A stretch of 21,579 nt of DNA from an uncultured Bacteroidales bacterium (GTDB lineage: Bacteria > Bacteroidota > Bacteroidia > Bacteroidales > UBA932), in assembly GCA_934725285.1 (NCBI GenBank), contig CAKVBK010000025.1:1-21579 (forward strand). The letters run 5' to 3'. The notes beneath the pieces are model-generated. The model was not told the origin of the DNA. It did not search any database and saw only the letters and a list, made by a program, of their open reading frames with translations. Below are positions 15,185-21,579 of the stretch, piece by piece (position 1 is the first letter of the stretch; every line of letters starts with the position of its first letter). Both the position numbers and the translations under genes were made by a program.

Positions 15185-16384
15185 CTATCCAATGAAACCG
15201 AAAAGCCAGAGAGGAATTTTGTTGCCGTTGCCTGTCTCTATTGAGTCTATTGCAAGGTAACTGTTTTCCTCATCCTTGATCTGCTCAAATGATTTTTTCC
15301 TGCCGCCTACCTCAAACAGGTATTTCCCATCTATTTTGAAATCGCCTTTTGAAGGTAGTGACACTTCATTCGCTACAGATAACTGATTCATAAAGAATGT
15401 TTCCCTAATCGTTCCAATCTGAACATTATCAGACAGGGCATACATTATGTTGGTGTTATCCAGATAGAGTTTGTCGGGGGCCGACAGATGCTTTATCGCC
15501 TTGACCGGTGTCTTGAGCATAGAGATCAATTTGGCCTCTTCGAGGATATTCAATAACTTCAATCCTTGCTCTCTGTTAGTTCCGAGTTCTTGATACAACT
15601 CGTTCATTTTGGGAATGAAAGGTACTTGTACGGACAAAATCATCAGTAGCTTCTTCAGTTTCTGGAGAGTGTCATACTCGACCTCTTCCACGGCAGGAAT
15701 GTCCACGTCAATAGTCTGGGTTACAACCTCTTGCACTCTTGAGAGATAGCCGTCTCCCTCTTCTTTATAAAAGGGATAGTAACCACTGCTAAGGTAGCGC
15801 TCAAAGTATGGCAGGACCTTGATTCTTGCGCAGATGTCAGCGGCAATGCTGATATGATTCTTCAATATGTCTGACAATTCCAGAGTGTTATAATCCAACG
15901 CTCCTTCAAAAGCCAGATATTCCCGGAATGACAATCCTGTCATCTCGTACGAGCGTAACCTTCTTGAAAGGTCCCCGTCTCCGGACTTTAAATTCAGGAT
16001 TGATGAGCCGGTATAGACTATATGCAGGTCAGGATAATAATCGTAGATGTTTTTTATGCAATCCTGCCATCCTTTATATTTGTGCACTTCATCCAGAAAG
16101 ATATGCGTGCCTCCGTGAGTGTAGTGGTATTCAACGAGATCAATGATACTGTTTGAACTGAACCAAATATTGTCCATTGACACATACAATACCTTGCTTC
16201 TGTCAGCAAACGCTTCCTTTATGTGCTGAAGTATAAGTGTGCTCTTGCCAACACCTTTAGGACCGCGGATTCCGATTAATCTGTTGTCCCAGTTGATTTT
16301 GTGGTATAGGGGACGCTTGTAGTCCAAGGAAATCTTGCTGATTTTTCTGTTGGAAACCAAGTATAGATAATCTATATTCACCAT
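15185..16384 (-). CDS. AAA family ATPase with C-terminal DUF4143-type region
   Basis: A 399-residue protein. Walker A GPKGVGKST at 41-49, Walker B HIFLDEV at 94-100, sensor-like VYTGSSIL at 123-130 and RRLRSYEMTGLSFREYLAF at about 141-159 are typical of the AAA_14/DUF4143 ATPases abundant in Bacteroidales. Residues about 200-330 are a helical, winged-helix-like segment. The C-terminus has KIDGKYLFEVGGRKKSF (from about 350), resembling a PD-(D/E)xK-like fold with D352 and E358. Roles of this family are poorly known. The gene looks complete with its own promoter, is AT-richer than its neighbours, and lies between two shared-loop hairpins and next to gene remnants, consistent with mobile or accessory DNA. 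Confidence 0.85.
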   Translation of the reverse strand: MVNIDYLYLVSNRKISKISLDYKRPLYHKINWDNRLIGIRGPKGVGKSTLILQHIKEAFADRSKVLYVSMDNIWFSSNSIIDLVEYHYTHGGTHIFLDEVHKYKGWQDCIKNIYDYYPDLHIVYTGSSILNLKSGDGDLSRRLRSYEMTGLSFREYLAFEGALDYNTLELSDILKNHISIAADICARIKVLPYFERYLSSGYYPFYKEEGDGYLSRVQEVVTQTIDVDIPAVEEVEYDTLQKLKKLLMILSVQVPFIPKMNELYQELGTNREQGLKLLNILEEAKLISMLKTPVKAIKHLSAPDKLYLDNTNIMYALSDNVQIGTIRETFFMNQLSVANEVSLPSKGDFKIDGKYLFEVGGRKKSFEQIKDEENSYLAIDSIETGNGNKIPLWLFGFIG

Positions 16385-16406
16385 AACAATCTTGGATAAT
16401 TTTTTT

Positions 16407-16414
16407 CAAAGATA
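16407..16414 (-). promoter_or_regulatory. Promoter -7 box of the ATPase gene
   Basis: The minus strand has TATCTTTG here, 22 bp before the ATG at 16384. A perfect 14-bp palindrome, AATCTTCGAAGATT (16420-16433), lies 5 bp upstream in the spacer. No standard -33 TTG is seen. Confidence 0.75.
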
Positions 16415-16419
16415 ATAAA

Positions 16420-16433
16420 AATCTTCGAAGATT
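16420..16433. promoter_or_regulatory. 14-bp perfect palindrome in the ATPase promoter
   Basis: AATCTTCGAAGATT is perfectly self-complementary and sits between the expected -33 and -7 positions of the ATPase promoter. That is where a repressor operator would act. It is the only such site seen here, and no candidate regulator is adjacent. Confidence 0.45.
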
Positions 16434-16474
16434 GTTTTTTGCCGATCATTTTTGATAACGCCAAGTGCACGAAA

Positions 16475-16559
16475 GCCGCGATGCGGCAGTCATTCGTGGC
16501 ACCATTTACCCGGACAGGGCGCGAAGCGCAGGTGCCAAGAGTGACTGCCGCATCGCGGC
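16475..16559 (-). repeat. Long hairpin, copy 2 of the shared-loop palindrome
   Basis: An outer 18-bp perfect stem (16475-16492 with 16542-16559; GCCGCGATGCGGCAGTCA), a 5x5 internal loop (16493-16497, 16537-16541), an inner 6-bp stem GGCACC/GGTGCC, and a 27-nt apical loop at 16504-16530. Read on the minus strand, this loop is identical base for base to 14271-14297 in copy 1, and identity extends through ACC/GGT to 33 nt (16501-16533). The stems of the two copies are otherwise unrelated. It lies 18 bp after the apt stop codon, with the loop in the sense orientation of apt, and is followed on that strand by only a TTT. Confidence 0.92.
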
Positions 16560-16577
16560 GTCCAAACCATTATTGTC

Positions 16578-17144
16578 TTATTTGATGTGCGCGATTGAAT
16601 ATACCGGCGCGATCTTCTCAAGCCGGTTGCGGCCGTAGAGACCGTCAAGCTCGGCGAGGAATATGAACTCGGTGACCTTGACGCCATATTCCTTGCCATC
16701 GACAACGATTTTCAGGGCATCAAGGGCTTTCGCTATTCCTTCGGCGGTGCCTCCTGTGGCGAGAACATCATCGATGATGGCGACCTTGAATATTCCGTCC
16801 TCGGCTTTGCCGGCCGCGATGTCGGATTTGCGGAAGTAAAGGTTGTCGGGACCATATTCCTTCATTATCTCTATGCTCTGCAAGTCATCGCCTGAGTGAG
16901 GCAGCTTGCCCTTCTTGCGGAACGGCACGACATTGGTCACGCCGCTGTCAGATGTCAGAAGCGGAGCGCAGAACAGGAACGCGCGGGCCTCGGGGGCGGC
17001 CACGGTCGGAGCGGTCACGTGCTTCCCAATCTCGCCGATCAGCTTGGTGAAGACCTCCTTGTCCTGCATAAACGGCATTATATCAACGAAATTGATTCCC
17101 TCCTTGGGGAAGTTCTGATAGAATTTCAGTGTCTCTTCAAACAT
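16578..17144 (-). CDS. apt: Adenine phosphoribosyltransferase
   Basis: Apt makes AMP from adenine and PRPP in purine salvage. This 188-residue cytosolic protein has FPKEGINFVDIMPFM at 12-26, EARAF at 52-56 (the family ESRGF position), VPFRKKGKLP at 73-82 and the PRPP-binding loop VAIIDDVLATGGTA at 121-134. Length and motif order fit Apt rather than xanthine or hypoxanthine PRTases. It is transcribed divergently from the DUF5020 and purine permease genes, and the shared-loop hairpin lies 18 bp downstream of its stop. TACCTTTG on the minus strand (17176-17183) supplies a plausible -7 box 31 bp before the ATG. Confidence 0.94.
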   Translation of the reverse strand: MFEETLKFYQNFPKEGINFVDIMPFMQDKEVFTKLIGEIGKHVTAPTVAAPEARAFLFCAPLLTSDSGVTNVVPFRKKGKLPHSGDDLQSIEIMKEYGPDNLYFRKSDIAAGKAEDGIFKVAIIDDVLATGGTAEGIAKALDALKIVVDGKEYGVKVTEFIFLAELDGLYGRNRLEKIAPVYSIAHIK

Positions 17145-17175
17145 AGCTGTTGATAACTTTGTGAATATTGTAAGG

Positions 17176-17183
17176 CAAAGGTA
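17176..17183 (-). promoter_or_regulatory. Promoter -7 box of apt
   Basis: The minus strand reads TACCTTTG, a match to TAnnTTTG, 31 bp before the apt start. No TTG is found 19-20 bp further upstream. Confidence 0.65.
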
Positions 17184-17206
17184 TGGACTTTCTATGACAT
17201 TTGTAT

Positions 17207-17214
17207 TAATTTTG
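17207..17214 (+). promoter_or_regulatory. Possible -7 box of the DUF5020-permease operon
   Basis: TAATTTTG fits TAnnTTTG and lies 44 bp before the ATG at 17259. There is no clear -33 box. It lies 23 bp from the apt -7 box, so the two promoters are back to back in a 114-bp gap. Confidence 0.45.
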
Positions 17215-17258
17215 TCCTTTAAAATTCATAAAGGAACAAGTCAAATTCCTTAATATTT

Positions 17259-18074
17259 ATGTCAAACAAATCTATCATCGCCGCCACAGTCGCAGCGCTC
17301 GCCTTTTCTCTAGGAGCAAAGGCACAGACCAATCTTCAGACCTTCTACGATTTCGGTAAGGATCGCGGTCACGTCACCACCACTCTTGAGGGCTTCTACG
17401 GAGACAAATGGGGAAACACCTTCTTCTTCGTGGATTATGACTACAACTCGAAGAACTCCAAGGATCAGGTCTATGCCCCGAACGGGACCTACTTCGAGAT
17501 CGCGCGCTGTCTCAACTTCTGGCAGAACACAAAACTTGCTCCTTTCAGCCTTCACGTTGAATATAACGGAGGCGCTTACAACGGCTACACCATCAACAAC
17601 GCCTTCCTTTTCGGTGTTGACTGGTTCCTTCACAGCAAGGATTTCAAGAACACATTGAACCTTAAGGTTCTGTACAAGGCTATCAACTATAATCACTCTG
17701 ATCATACGATGGGATATAACATTGATGGCAGCAAGAAAAAAAGCGATGTCCCTCTTCAGTTCACCGCAGTCTGGGGAATGCAGGATCTTTTCGGCGTAAA
17801 GGGGCTCCGCTTCTCTGGCTTCGCTGATTTCTGGTGGGAGGATCACACCGTCTGCCCTTACGTCAGCGACAAGTCCAAAGGCTATCGTGACTGGACAAAG
17901 GCCGAAGACGCTCACTTCGTGTTCCTTTCCGAGCCTCAGCTCTGGTACAACATCGGCCAGCACTTCGGGGTTGACAACCTGAACATCGGAACCGAGATCG
18001 AGCTTTCTTACAACTTCGGAACAGGAAAAGGCTTCTTTGTACGTCCTTGCCTCGGTACAAAGTGGGTATTCTAA
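17259..18074 (+). CDS. DUF5020 family outer-membrane protein (Tsx-like channel candidate)
   Basis: A 271-residue protein with a signal peptide (MSNKSIIAATVAALAFSLGAKA, cleavage about residue 22). The mature part starts QTNLQTFYDFGKDRGHVTTTLEGF and is rich in alternating aromatic and polar residues (WGNTFFFVDYDYNS, LHVEYNGGAYNG, IELSYNFG), ending FFVRPCLGTKWVF, as expected for a small outer-membrane beta barrel. DUF5020 is, as I recall, related to the nucleoside-channel Tsx superfamily. It precedes the purine permease gene by 29 bp, so it probably lets nucleobases or nucleosides cross the outer membrane (inference from context). Confidence 0.8.
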   Translation: MSNKSIIAATVAALAFSLGAKAQTNLQTFYDFGKDRGHVTTTLEGFYGDKWGNTFFFVDYDYNSKNSKDQVYAPNGTYFEIARCLNFWQNTKLAPFSLHVEYNGGAYNGYTINNAFLFGVDWFLHSKDFKNTLNLKVLYKAINYNHSDHTMGYNIDGSKKKSDVPLQFTAVWGMQDLFGVKGLRFSGFADFWWEDHTVCPYVSDKSKGYRDWTKAEDAHFVFLSEPQLWYNIGQHFGVDNLNIGTEIELSYNFGTGKGFFVRPCLGTKWVF

Positions 18075-18103
18075 TATTCAACGACACTTAACAATCCAAG
18101 ACA

Positions 18104-19438
18104 ATGGCAGAAACAAAAACACAGGCCAACGAGCCTAAAGGCTGGTTGACCAAACTGTTCGGATTCGATCCGTCCACGATGAAGGTGTCCACCGAGATCG
18201 TCGCCGGCATCACCACATTCCTCGCTATGTCCTACATCCTCGCCGTCAACCCTTCGATTCTGGCTGACTGCGGAATGGACAAGAACGCCCTCTTCACCAC
18301 CACCGCCGTGGCATCCATCCTCGCCACCCTCGTGATGGCATTCTACGCCAAGCTTCCGTTCGCCCTCGCCCCGGGCATGGGTCTGAACGCTTTCTTCTGC
18401 TACACGGTCTGTCTCGGAATGGGCTACACATGGCAGTTCGCGCTGACCGCTGTCCTCATTGAAGGCATAATATTCATAATACTCACTCTGACAAGTGTCC
18501 GCGAGGCGATCGTGAATGCCCTGCCTCTGTCTCTGAGAAAGGCGATCGGAGCCGGCATCGGCCTGTTCATCGCCCTCATCGGTCTTAAGAGCGGCGGCAT
18601 CGTCGTTGACGATCCAGCCACCCTCGTGAACCTCGGCGACATCACCAGCGGAGCCGGACTCCTTTCGGTCATCGGCCTCGTCATCACCGGCATCCTTGTC
18701 ATTCTGAATATTCCTGGAGCCCTTCTGATCGGCATCATCGTGACCGCCATCATCGGCATTCCTATGGGAATCACCCAGTTCCAGGGATTCGTCGACACTC
18801 CGCCGTCCATGAAGCCTATCTTCTGCCAGTTCACCACCGACACCTCGCAGATTTTCAGCCTTGACATGCTCGTTGTCGTGTTCACATTCCTGTTCGTGGA
18901 CATGTTCGACACCATCGGAACCCTCGTTGGTGTCACCACAAAGGCGAACATGACCGACAAGGACGGCAGGCCGATCCGCATGAACCAGGCCTTCATGGCT
19001 GACGCCATCGGAACCGTCACCGGCGCATGCCTCGGAACCAGCACCGTCACCACCTATGTGGAAAGCGCCTCCGGTGTGGCTCAGGGTGGCCGTTCTGGTC
19101 TCACCGCGTTCTCCGTGGCAGCCTGCTTCGTCCTGGCCCTGTTCTTCGCTCCGGTCTTCACCGCCATCCCAGGCTCGGCCGTCTGCCCGGTACTTGTATT
19201 CGTAGGTCTCTTCATGCTCAGCCCGATCAAGGACATTCCGCTTGATGACTTCTCCGAGTCTATCCCGGCTTTCCTCACGCTGATCCTCATGCCGATGACA
19301 TATTCCATCTCCAATGGTATTCTCCTTGGCCTTGTGTCTTACGTCATCCTCAACATCTGCACCGGAAAGGCCAAGAAGATCGGTTGGTTCATGTATGTAC
19401 TGTCAATTTTAGTGATTCTAAAATACATTTTCCTATAA
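18104..19438 (+). CDS. NCS2 family purine permease (AzgA/PbuG-like)
   Basis: A 444-residue inner-membrane transporter with about 12-14 hydrophobic segments. Signatures of the AzgA-like branch of nucleobase-cation symporter 2 are present: EIVAGITTFLAMSYILAVNP (27-46), APGMGLNAFFCYTV, IGAGIGLFIALIGLK, FLFVDMFDTIGTLVGV and STVTTYVESASGVAQGGRSGL. This branch takes up adenine, guanine or hypoxanthine by proton symport; the exact substrate cannot be chosen. It follows the DUF5020 gene by 29 bp, and apt lies divergently upstream, giving a compact purine-salvage locus. An AT-rich 9-bp inverted repeat at 19457-19485 lies just after its stop. Confidence 0.93.
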   Translation: MAETKTQANEPKGWLTKLFGFDPSTMKVSTEIVAGITTFLAMSYILAVNPSILADCGMDKNALFTTTAVASILATLVMAFYAKLPFALAPGMGLNAFFCYTVCLGMGYTWQFALTAVLIEGIIFIILTLTSVREAIVNALPLSLRKAIGAGIGLFIALIGLKSGGIVVDDPATLVNLGDITSGAGLLSVIGLVITGILVILNIPGALLIGIIVTAIIGIPMGITQFQGFVDTPPSMKPIFCQFTTDTSQIFSLDMLVVVFTFLFVDMFDTIGTLVGVTTKANMTDKDGRPIRMNQAFMADAIGTVTGACLGTSTVTTYVESASGVAQGGRSGLTAFSVAACFVLALFFAPVFTAIPGSAVCPVLVFVGLFMLSPIKDIPLDDFSESIPAFLTLILMPMTYSISNGILLGLVSYVILNICTGKAKKIGWFMYVLSILVILKYIFL

Positions 19439-19456
19439 TTGATTATTGCGTAATGA

Positions 19457-19485
19457 ATTAACAATATAGTTGTGTAATTGTTAAT
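19457..19485. promoter_or_regulatory. AT-rich inverted repeat between permease and nrdD
   Basis: ATTAACAAT (19457-19465) and ATTGTTAAT (19477-19485) are perfect 9-bp inverted repeats with an 11-bp spacer, followed by AATTTT. It could be a weak terminator of the permease operon or a regulator site upstream of nrdD; the low-GC stem favours the latter slightly. Confidence 0.45.
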
Positions 19486-19527
19486 AATTTTAGCGATATT
19501 TTTTGCCCATAAAGCCGAAATATCTGC

Positions 19528-19535
19528 TATCTTTG
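19528..19535 (+). promoter_or_regulatory. Promoter -7 box of nrdD
   Basis: TATCTTTG matches the -7 consensus. A TTTTG at 19501-19505 lies upstream with a 22-bp gap, slightly longer than usual. The predicted start near 19541 gives a leader of about 120 nt before the ATG at 19661. Confidence 0.75.
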
Positions 19536-19538
19536 TAG

Positions 19539-19577
19539 AAGTCGGTTCGACTCCCGTGAAAAGGGGCGGACCGACTT
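19539..19577 (+). ncRNA. Hairpin at the 5' end of the nrdD leader
   Basis: AAGTCGGTTCG (19539-19549) pairs with CGGACCGACTT (19567-19577) over 11 bp including one G-U. Inside, TCCC (19552-19555) can pair with GGGG (19563-19566) around GTGAAAA. The structure begins essentially at the predicted transcription start of nrdD and lies about 80 nt before its ATG. There is no T tract after it, so it is not a terminator. It may stabilise the 5' end or respond to a signal. It does not match a riboswitch class that I recognise. Confidence 0.55.
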
Positions 19578-19660
19578 TATGCCGGAGAAAACACACTTAT
19601 CAATACTTGGAAATACTGTAGGATAATATTTTCAGAAAAAAATAAAAGCATATACTGAAT

Positions 19661-21579
19661 ATGGACGTGACTGTACGCAAGACCAACGGCTCCTACGAGG
19701 AGTACGACAAGGTCAAACTGATGAACGGCATACGCGAGGCCTATAAGACCGCGGGTGAGGAATGCCCGGAGGCCGTGGTTGTCTCCATCGCGGAGAACCT
19801 TTACATTTACGACAAGATCACCAGCCGTGAGATCAGGCGTCAGGTCGAGGAAAGTCTGATGTCCATCAACAAGAAGGTCGCCGTAGCCTACATCGAGAAG
19901 TTCGACGCCGGCCTTGACCTTCGCAAGAAACGCGACTTCATCCGCGACTACATCGCCGCGTCCAACGCCGCCACCGGCTCCAAGTTCGACGCCAACGCCA
20001 ATGTCACCCGCAAGAACATCGTGACCCTTGGCCAGGAACTCTACAAGGAGAACAACATCAAGCAGAACCGTTACATAATGAAGGACAAGATCAAGGCCCT
20101 TTACGGCCGTTCGCTCGCCAGCCAGTACATCAAGGATCTGGAGAGCCACGTCCTTTACAAGCACGATGAGAGCGGCACTCCTGGCTATCCTTACTGCGTG
20201 GCCATCACGATGTACCCGTTCCTTGTGGACGGTCTGATCAAACTCGGCGGAGTCTCCGTGGCTCCGACCGACCTCAAGTCGTTCTGCGGCGAGTTCATCA
20301 ACCTGGTGTATTCAATCTCATCCCAGTTTATGGGAGCGGTGGCGACCCCTGAGTTCCTGATGTACCTTGACTATTTCATCCGCAAGGACTATGGTGACGA
20401 CTACCTCGACCACCTTGAGGACGTGGTGGAGATGAACGCCAAGAAGAGAACCCTTGTCAAGGTCATAGACAACTACTTCCAGCAGGTTGTGCATTCCATG
20501 AATATGCCGGCGGGCAACCGTGGCTACCAGACCGTGTTCTGGAACATCAGCTACTTCGACGAGAGCTATTTCCGCGGCGTGTTCGGTGACTTTCGCTTCC
20601 CTGACGGCAGCGAGCCTAAGTGGGAGACCCTTTCATGGCTCCAGAAGCATTTCATGAACTGGTTCAACGAGGAGAGGAACCGCTACATCCTGACCTTCCC
20701 GGTAGAGACGATGGCTCTGCTGACCGACGGCAAGGACGATTTCATCGACAAGGAATATGCCGACTTCACCGCCGAGATGTGGTCCAAGGGGCACAGTTTC
20801 TTCTGCTACCTGTCCGACAGTCCGGACAGCCTCGCGAGCTGCTGCCGTCTGCGCAACTCGATCACCGAACTGGACAAGGTCGATGAGTCACACAACCACA
20901 CCACACATCAATATTCAATGGGAACCGCCTCTGTGTCAACTGGTTCCAAGTCTGTCATGACCATCAACCTGAACAGGCTCATCCAGCTTGCCACCAGGCG
21001 ATATTTCCTTGAGAAGAAAGGAGTTGTCGTGGATGGCTCCAAGGCGTTGTCAAGGGCTGACTATGACAAGAACCAGCTTTATGAATATATCCGCGAGGCC
21101 GTGACCGAGGAGACCGAGAGGGTGCACAAGTACCAGAAGGCCTTCAACGAGATCATCAAGGATTTCCTCGCCGCGCACATGCTTGATGTCTATCAGGCAG
21201 GTTTCATCGACATGAAGAGGCAGTACCTCACAATCGGTGTGAATGGCCTTACGGACGCTGCCGAGTTCCTTGGTCTGACCATCAGCCCGAATCCCGAGTA
21301 CAACGAGTTTGTGGATGTCATCCTGGAGACCATCAACAGGTCAAACAAGAAAGACAAGACTTCCGACACGATGTTCAACACGGAGTTCGTTCCGGGCGAG
21401 AACCTTTCGGGAAAGAACTACAAGTGGGACCAGAAGGACGGGTTTTACGTCTCGCCGAAGCACAATATGTACAGCTCGTACTTCTACAATCCGGAGGACG
21501 ATTCCCTGTCGATGATCGACAAGTTCAAGCTGCACGGCAACGAGTATGTCAAGCATCTTGACGGAGGCTCCGCCCTGCA
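19661..21579 (+). CDS. nrdD: Anaerobic ribonucleoside-triphosphate reductase, partial at 3' end
   Basis: NrdD is the class III glycyl-radical enzyme that reduces NTPs to dNTPs without oxygen. The frame starts at ATG 19661 and runs open to the window edge (639 codons visible), so the C-terminal glycyl-radical loop is not seen. The N-terminus (MDVTVRKTNGSYEEYDKVKL to about 95) is an ATP-cone allosteric domain. The catalytic barrel includes SGTPGYPYCVAITMYPFL (Cys179), GVSVAPTDLKSFCGEFINL, NMPAGNRGYQTVFWNISYFD and SPDSLASCCRLRNS with paired Cys394-Cys395, typical of NrdD. The activase gene nrdG would be expected downstream but is outside the window. Its long leader and own promoter point to regulated expression, probably by oxygen or dNTP demand (inference). 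Confidence 0.95.
   Translation, partial: MDVTVRKTNGSYEEYDKVKLMNGIREAYKTAGEECPEAVVVSIAENLYIYDKITSREIRRQVEESLMSINKKVAVAYIEKFDAGLDLRKKRDFIRDYIAASNAATGSKFDANANVTRKNIVTLGQELYKENNIKQNRYIMKDKIKALYGRSLASQYIKDLESHVLYKHDESGTPGYPYCVAITMYPFLVDGLIKLGGVSVAPTDLKSFCGEFINLVYSISSQFMGAVATPEFLMYLDYFIRKDYGDDYLDHLEDVVEMNAKKRTLVKVIDNYFQQVVHSMNMPAGNRGYQTVFWNISYFDESYFRGVFGDFRFPDGSEPKWETLSWLQKHFMNWFNEERNRYILTFPVETMALLTDGKDDFIDKEYADFTAEMWSKGHSFFCYLSDSPDSLASCCRLRNSITELDKVDESHNHTTHQYSMGTASVSTGSKSVMTINLNRLIQLATRRYFLEKKGVVVDGSKALSRADYDKNQLYEYIREAVTEETERVHKYQKAFNEIIKDFLAAHMLDVYQAGFIDMKRQYLTIGVNGLTDAAEFLGLTISPNPEYNEFVDVILETINRSNKKDKTSDTMFNTEFVPGENLSGKNYKWDQKDGFYVSPKHNMYSSYFYNPEDDSLSMIDKFKLHGNEYVKHLDGGSAL

Noticed and set aside
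14244..16559. Integron attC sites
   Set aside because: One bulged base in copy 1 recalls attC, but the conserved part is the apical loop, not the outer recombination boxes, and no integrase or cassette array is present.
17310..17963. Long minus-strand open frame (217 codons) opposite the DUF5020 gene
   Set aside because: The plus-strand gene has a signal peptide, family motifs and operon context; the antisense frame has none.
18424..19053. Long minus-strand open frame (209 codons) inside the permease gene
   Set aside because: Antisense shadow of a strongly supported NCS2 permease; the translation is rich in Met, Pro, Arg and Thr and resembles no protein.
19461..19475. NrdR box upstream of nrdD
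   Set aside because: ACAATATAGTTGTGT resembles the 16-bp NrdR consensus only with a one-base gap, and no second box at the expected spacing is seen.
19539..19577. tRNA fragment, because GGTTCGACTCCC resembles a T arm
   Set aside because: No acceptor or anticodon arm surrounds it, and the bases are better used in the 11-bp leader hairpin.
1..21579. CRISPR array, rRNA genes or complete insertion sequence
   Set aside because: No regularly spaced repeats, rRNA sequence or transposase were seen on either strand.

Overview
The window is a chromosomal segment from a member of the Bacteroidales (phylum Bacteroidota). The evidence is the rpmB-rpmG-DUF4295 ribosomal cluster, the DUF4296 and DUF5020 families, repeated TAnnTTTG (-7) promoter boxes, several paired with a TTG near -33, and the absence of clear Shine-Dalgarno sequences before most starts. 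The genus cannot be decided from the sequence alone. Most of the window is ordinary core genome with moderately high GC. By eye, two genes are clearly AT-richer: the DUF262/DUF1524 gene and the AAA ATPase gene.

Layout. 1-483: end of rpmB, then rpmG and a DUF4295 ribosomal-protein gene, closed by a strong terminator. 484-674: an intergenic stretch with a 22-bp direct repeat; the second copy runs into the ftsY promoter. 675-6692: a tight rightward block of ftsY, pheT, a DUF4296 lipoprotein, a metal-dependent deaminase-type amidohydrolase and a radical SAM protein; deoC follows after 42 bp. 7630-8976 (minus): an exported histidine acid phosphatase, convergent with deoC. 9122-10696: a lipoprotein with a HEMAH zinc-protease motif. 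10767-10849: tRNA-Leu(CAG) with its own promoter and terminator. 11411-13213: a DUF262 plus DUF1524 (GmrSD-like) protein, probably anti-phage. 13260-14186: a D-2-hydroxyacid dehydrogenase. 14187-16577: a rearranged region holding an AraC C-terminal scar, a decapitated MFS exporter and an intact AAA ATPase of the DUF4143 type, bracketed by two unusual hairpins. 16578-19438: a purine-salvage locus (apt, divergent from a DUF5020 outer-membrane channel candidate and an NCS2 purine permease). 19661-end: nrdD, cut by the window edge, with a structured leader.

The most unusual structure is the pair of long hairpins at 14244-14323 and 16475-16559. Their stems are unrelated in sequence, yet their 27-nt apical loops are identical (33 nt counting the closing three base pairs). 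Each lies just downstream of a gene (hprA-like; apt), with the loop in the sense orientation of that gene. The two copies are therefore inverted relative to each other and bracket the rearranged AraC/MFS/ATPase interval. A conserved loop on freely varying stems suggests a dispersed RNA or mobile palindrome family that I cannot assign to a named class.

Functional links: apt, the DUF5020 protein and the NCS2 permease form a coherent route for purine uptake across both membranes followed by phosphoribosylation. ftsY and pheT begin a housekeeping block into which less-characterised genes are packed with overlaps or gaps of a few bases. The DUF262/DUF1524 gene stands alone, without methyltransferase or helicase partners.
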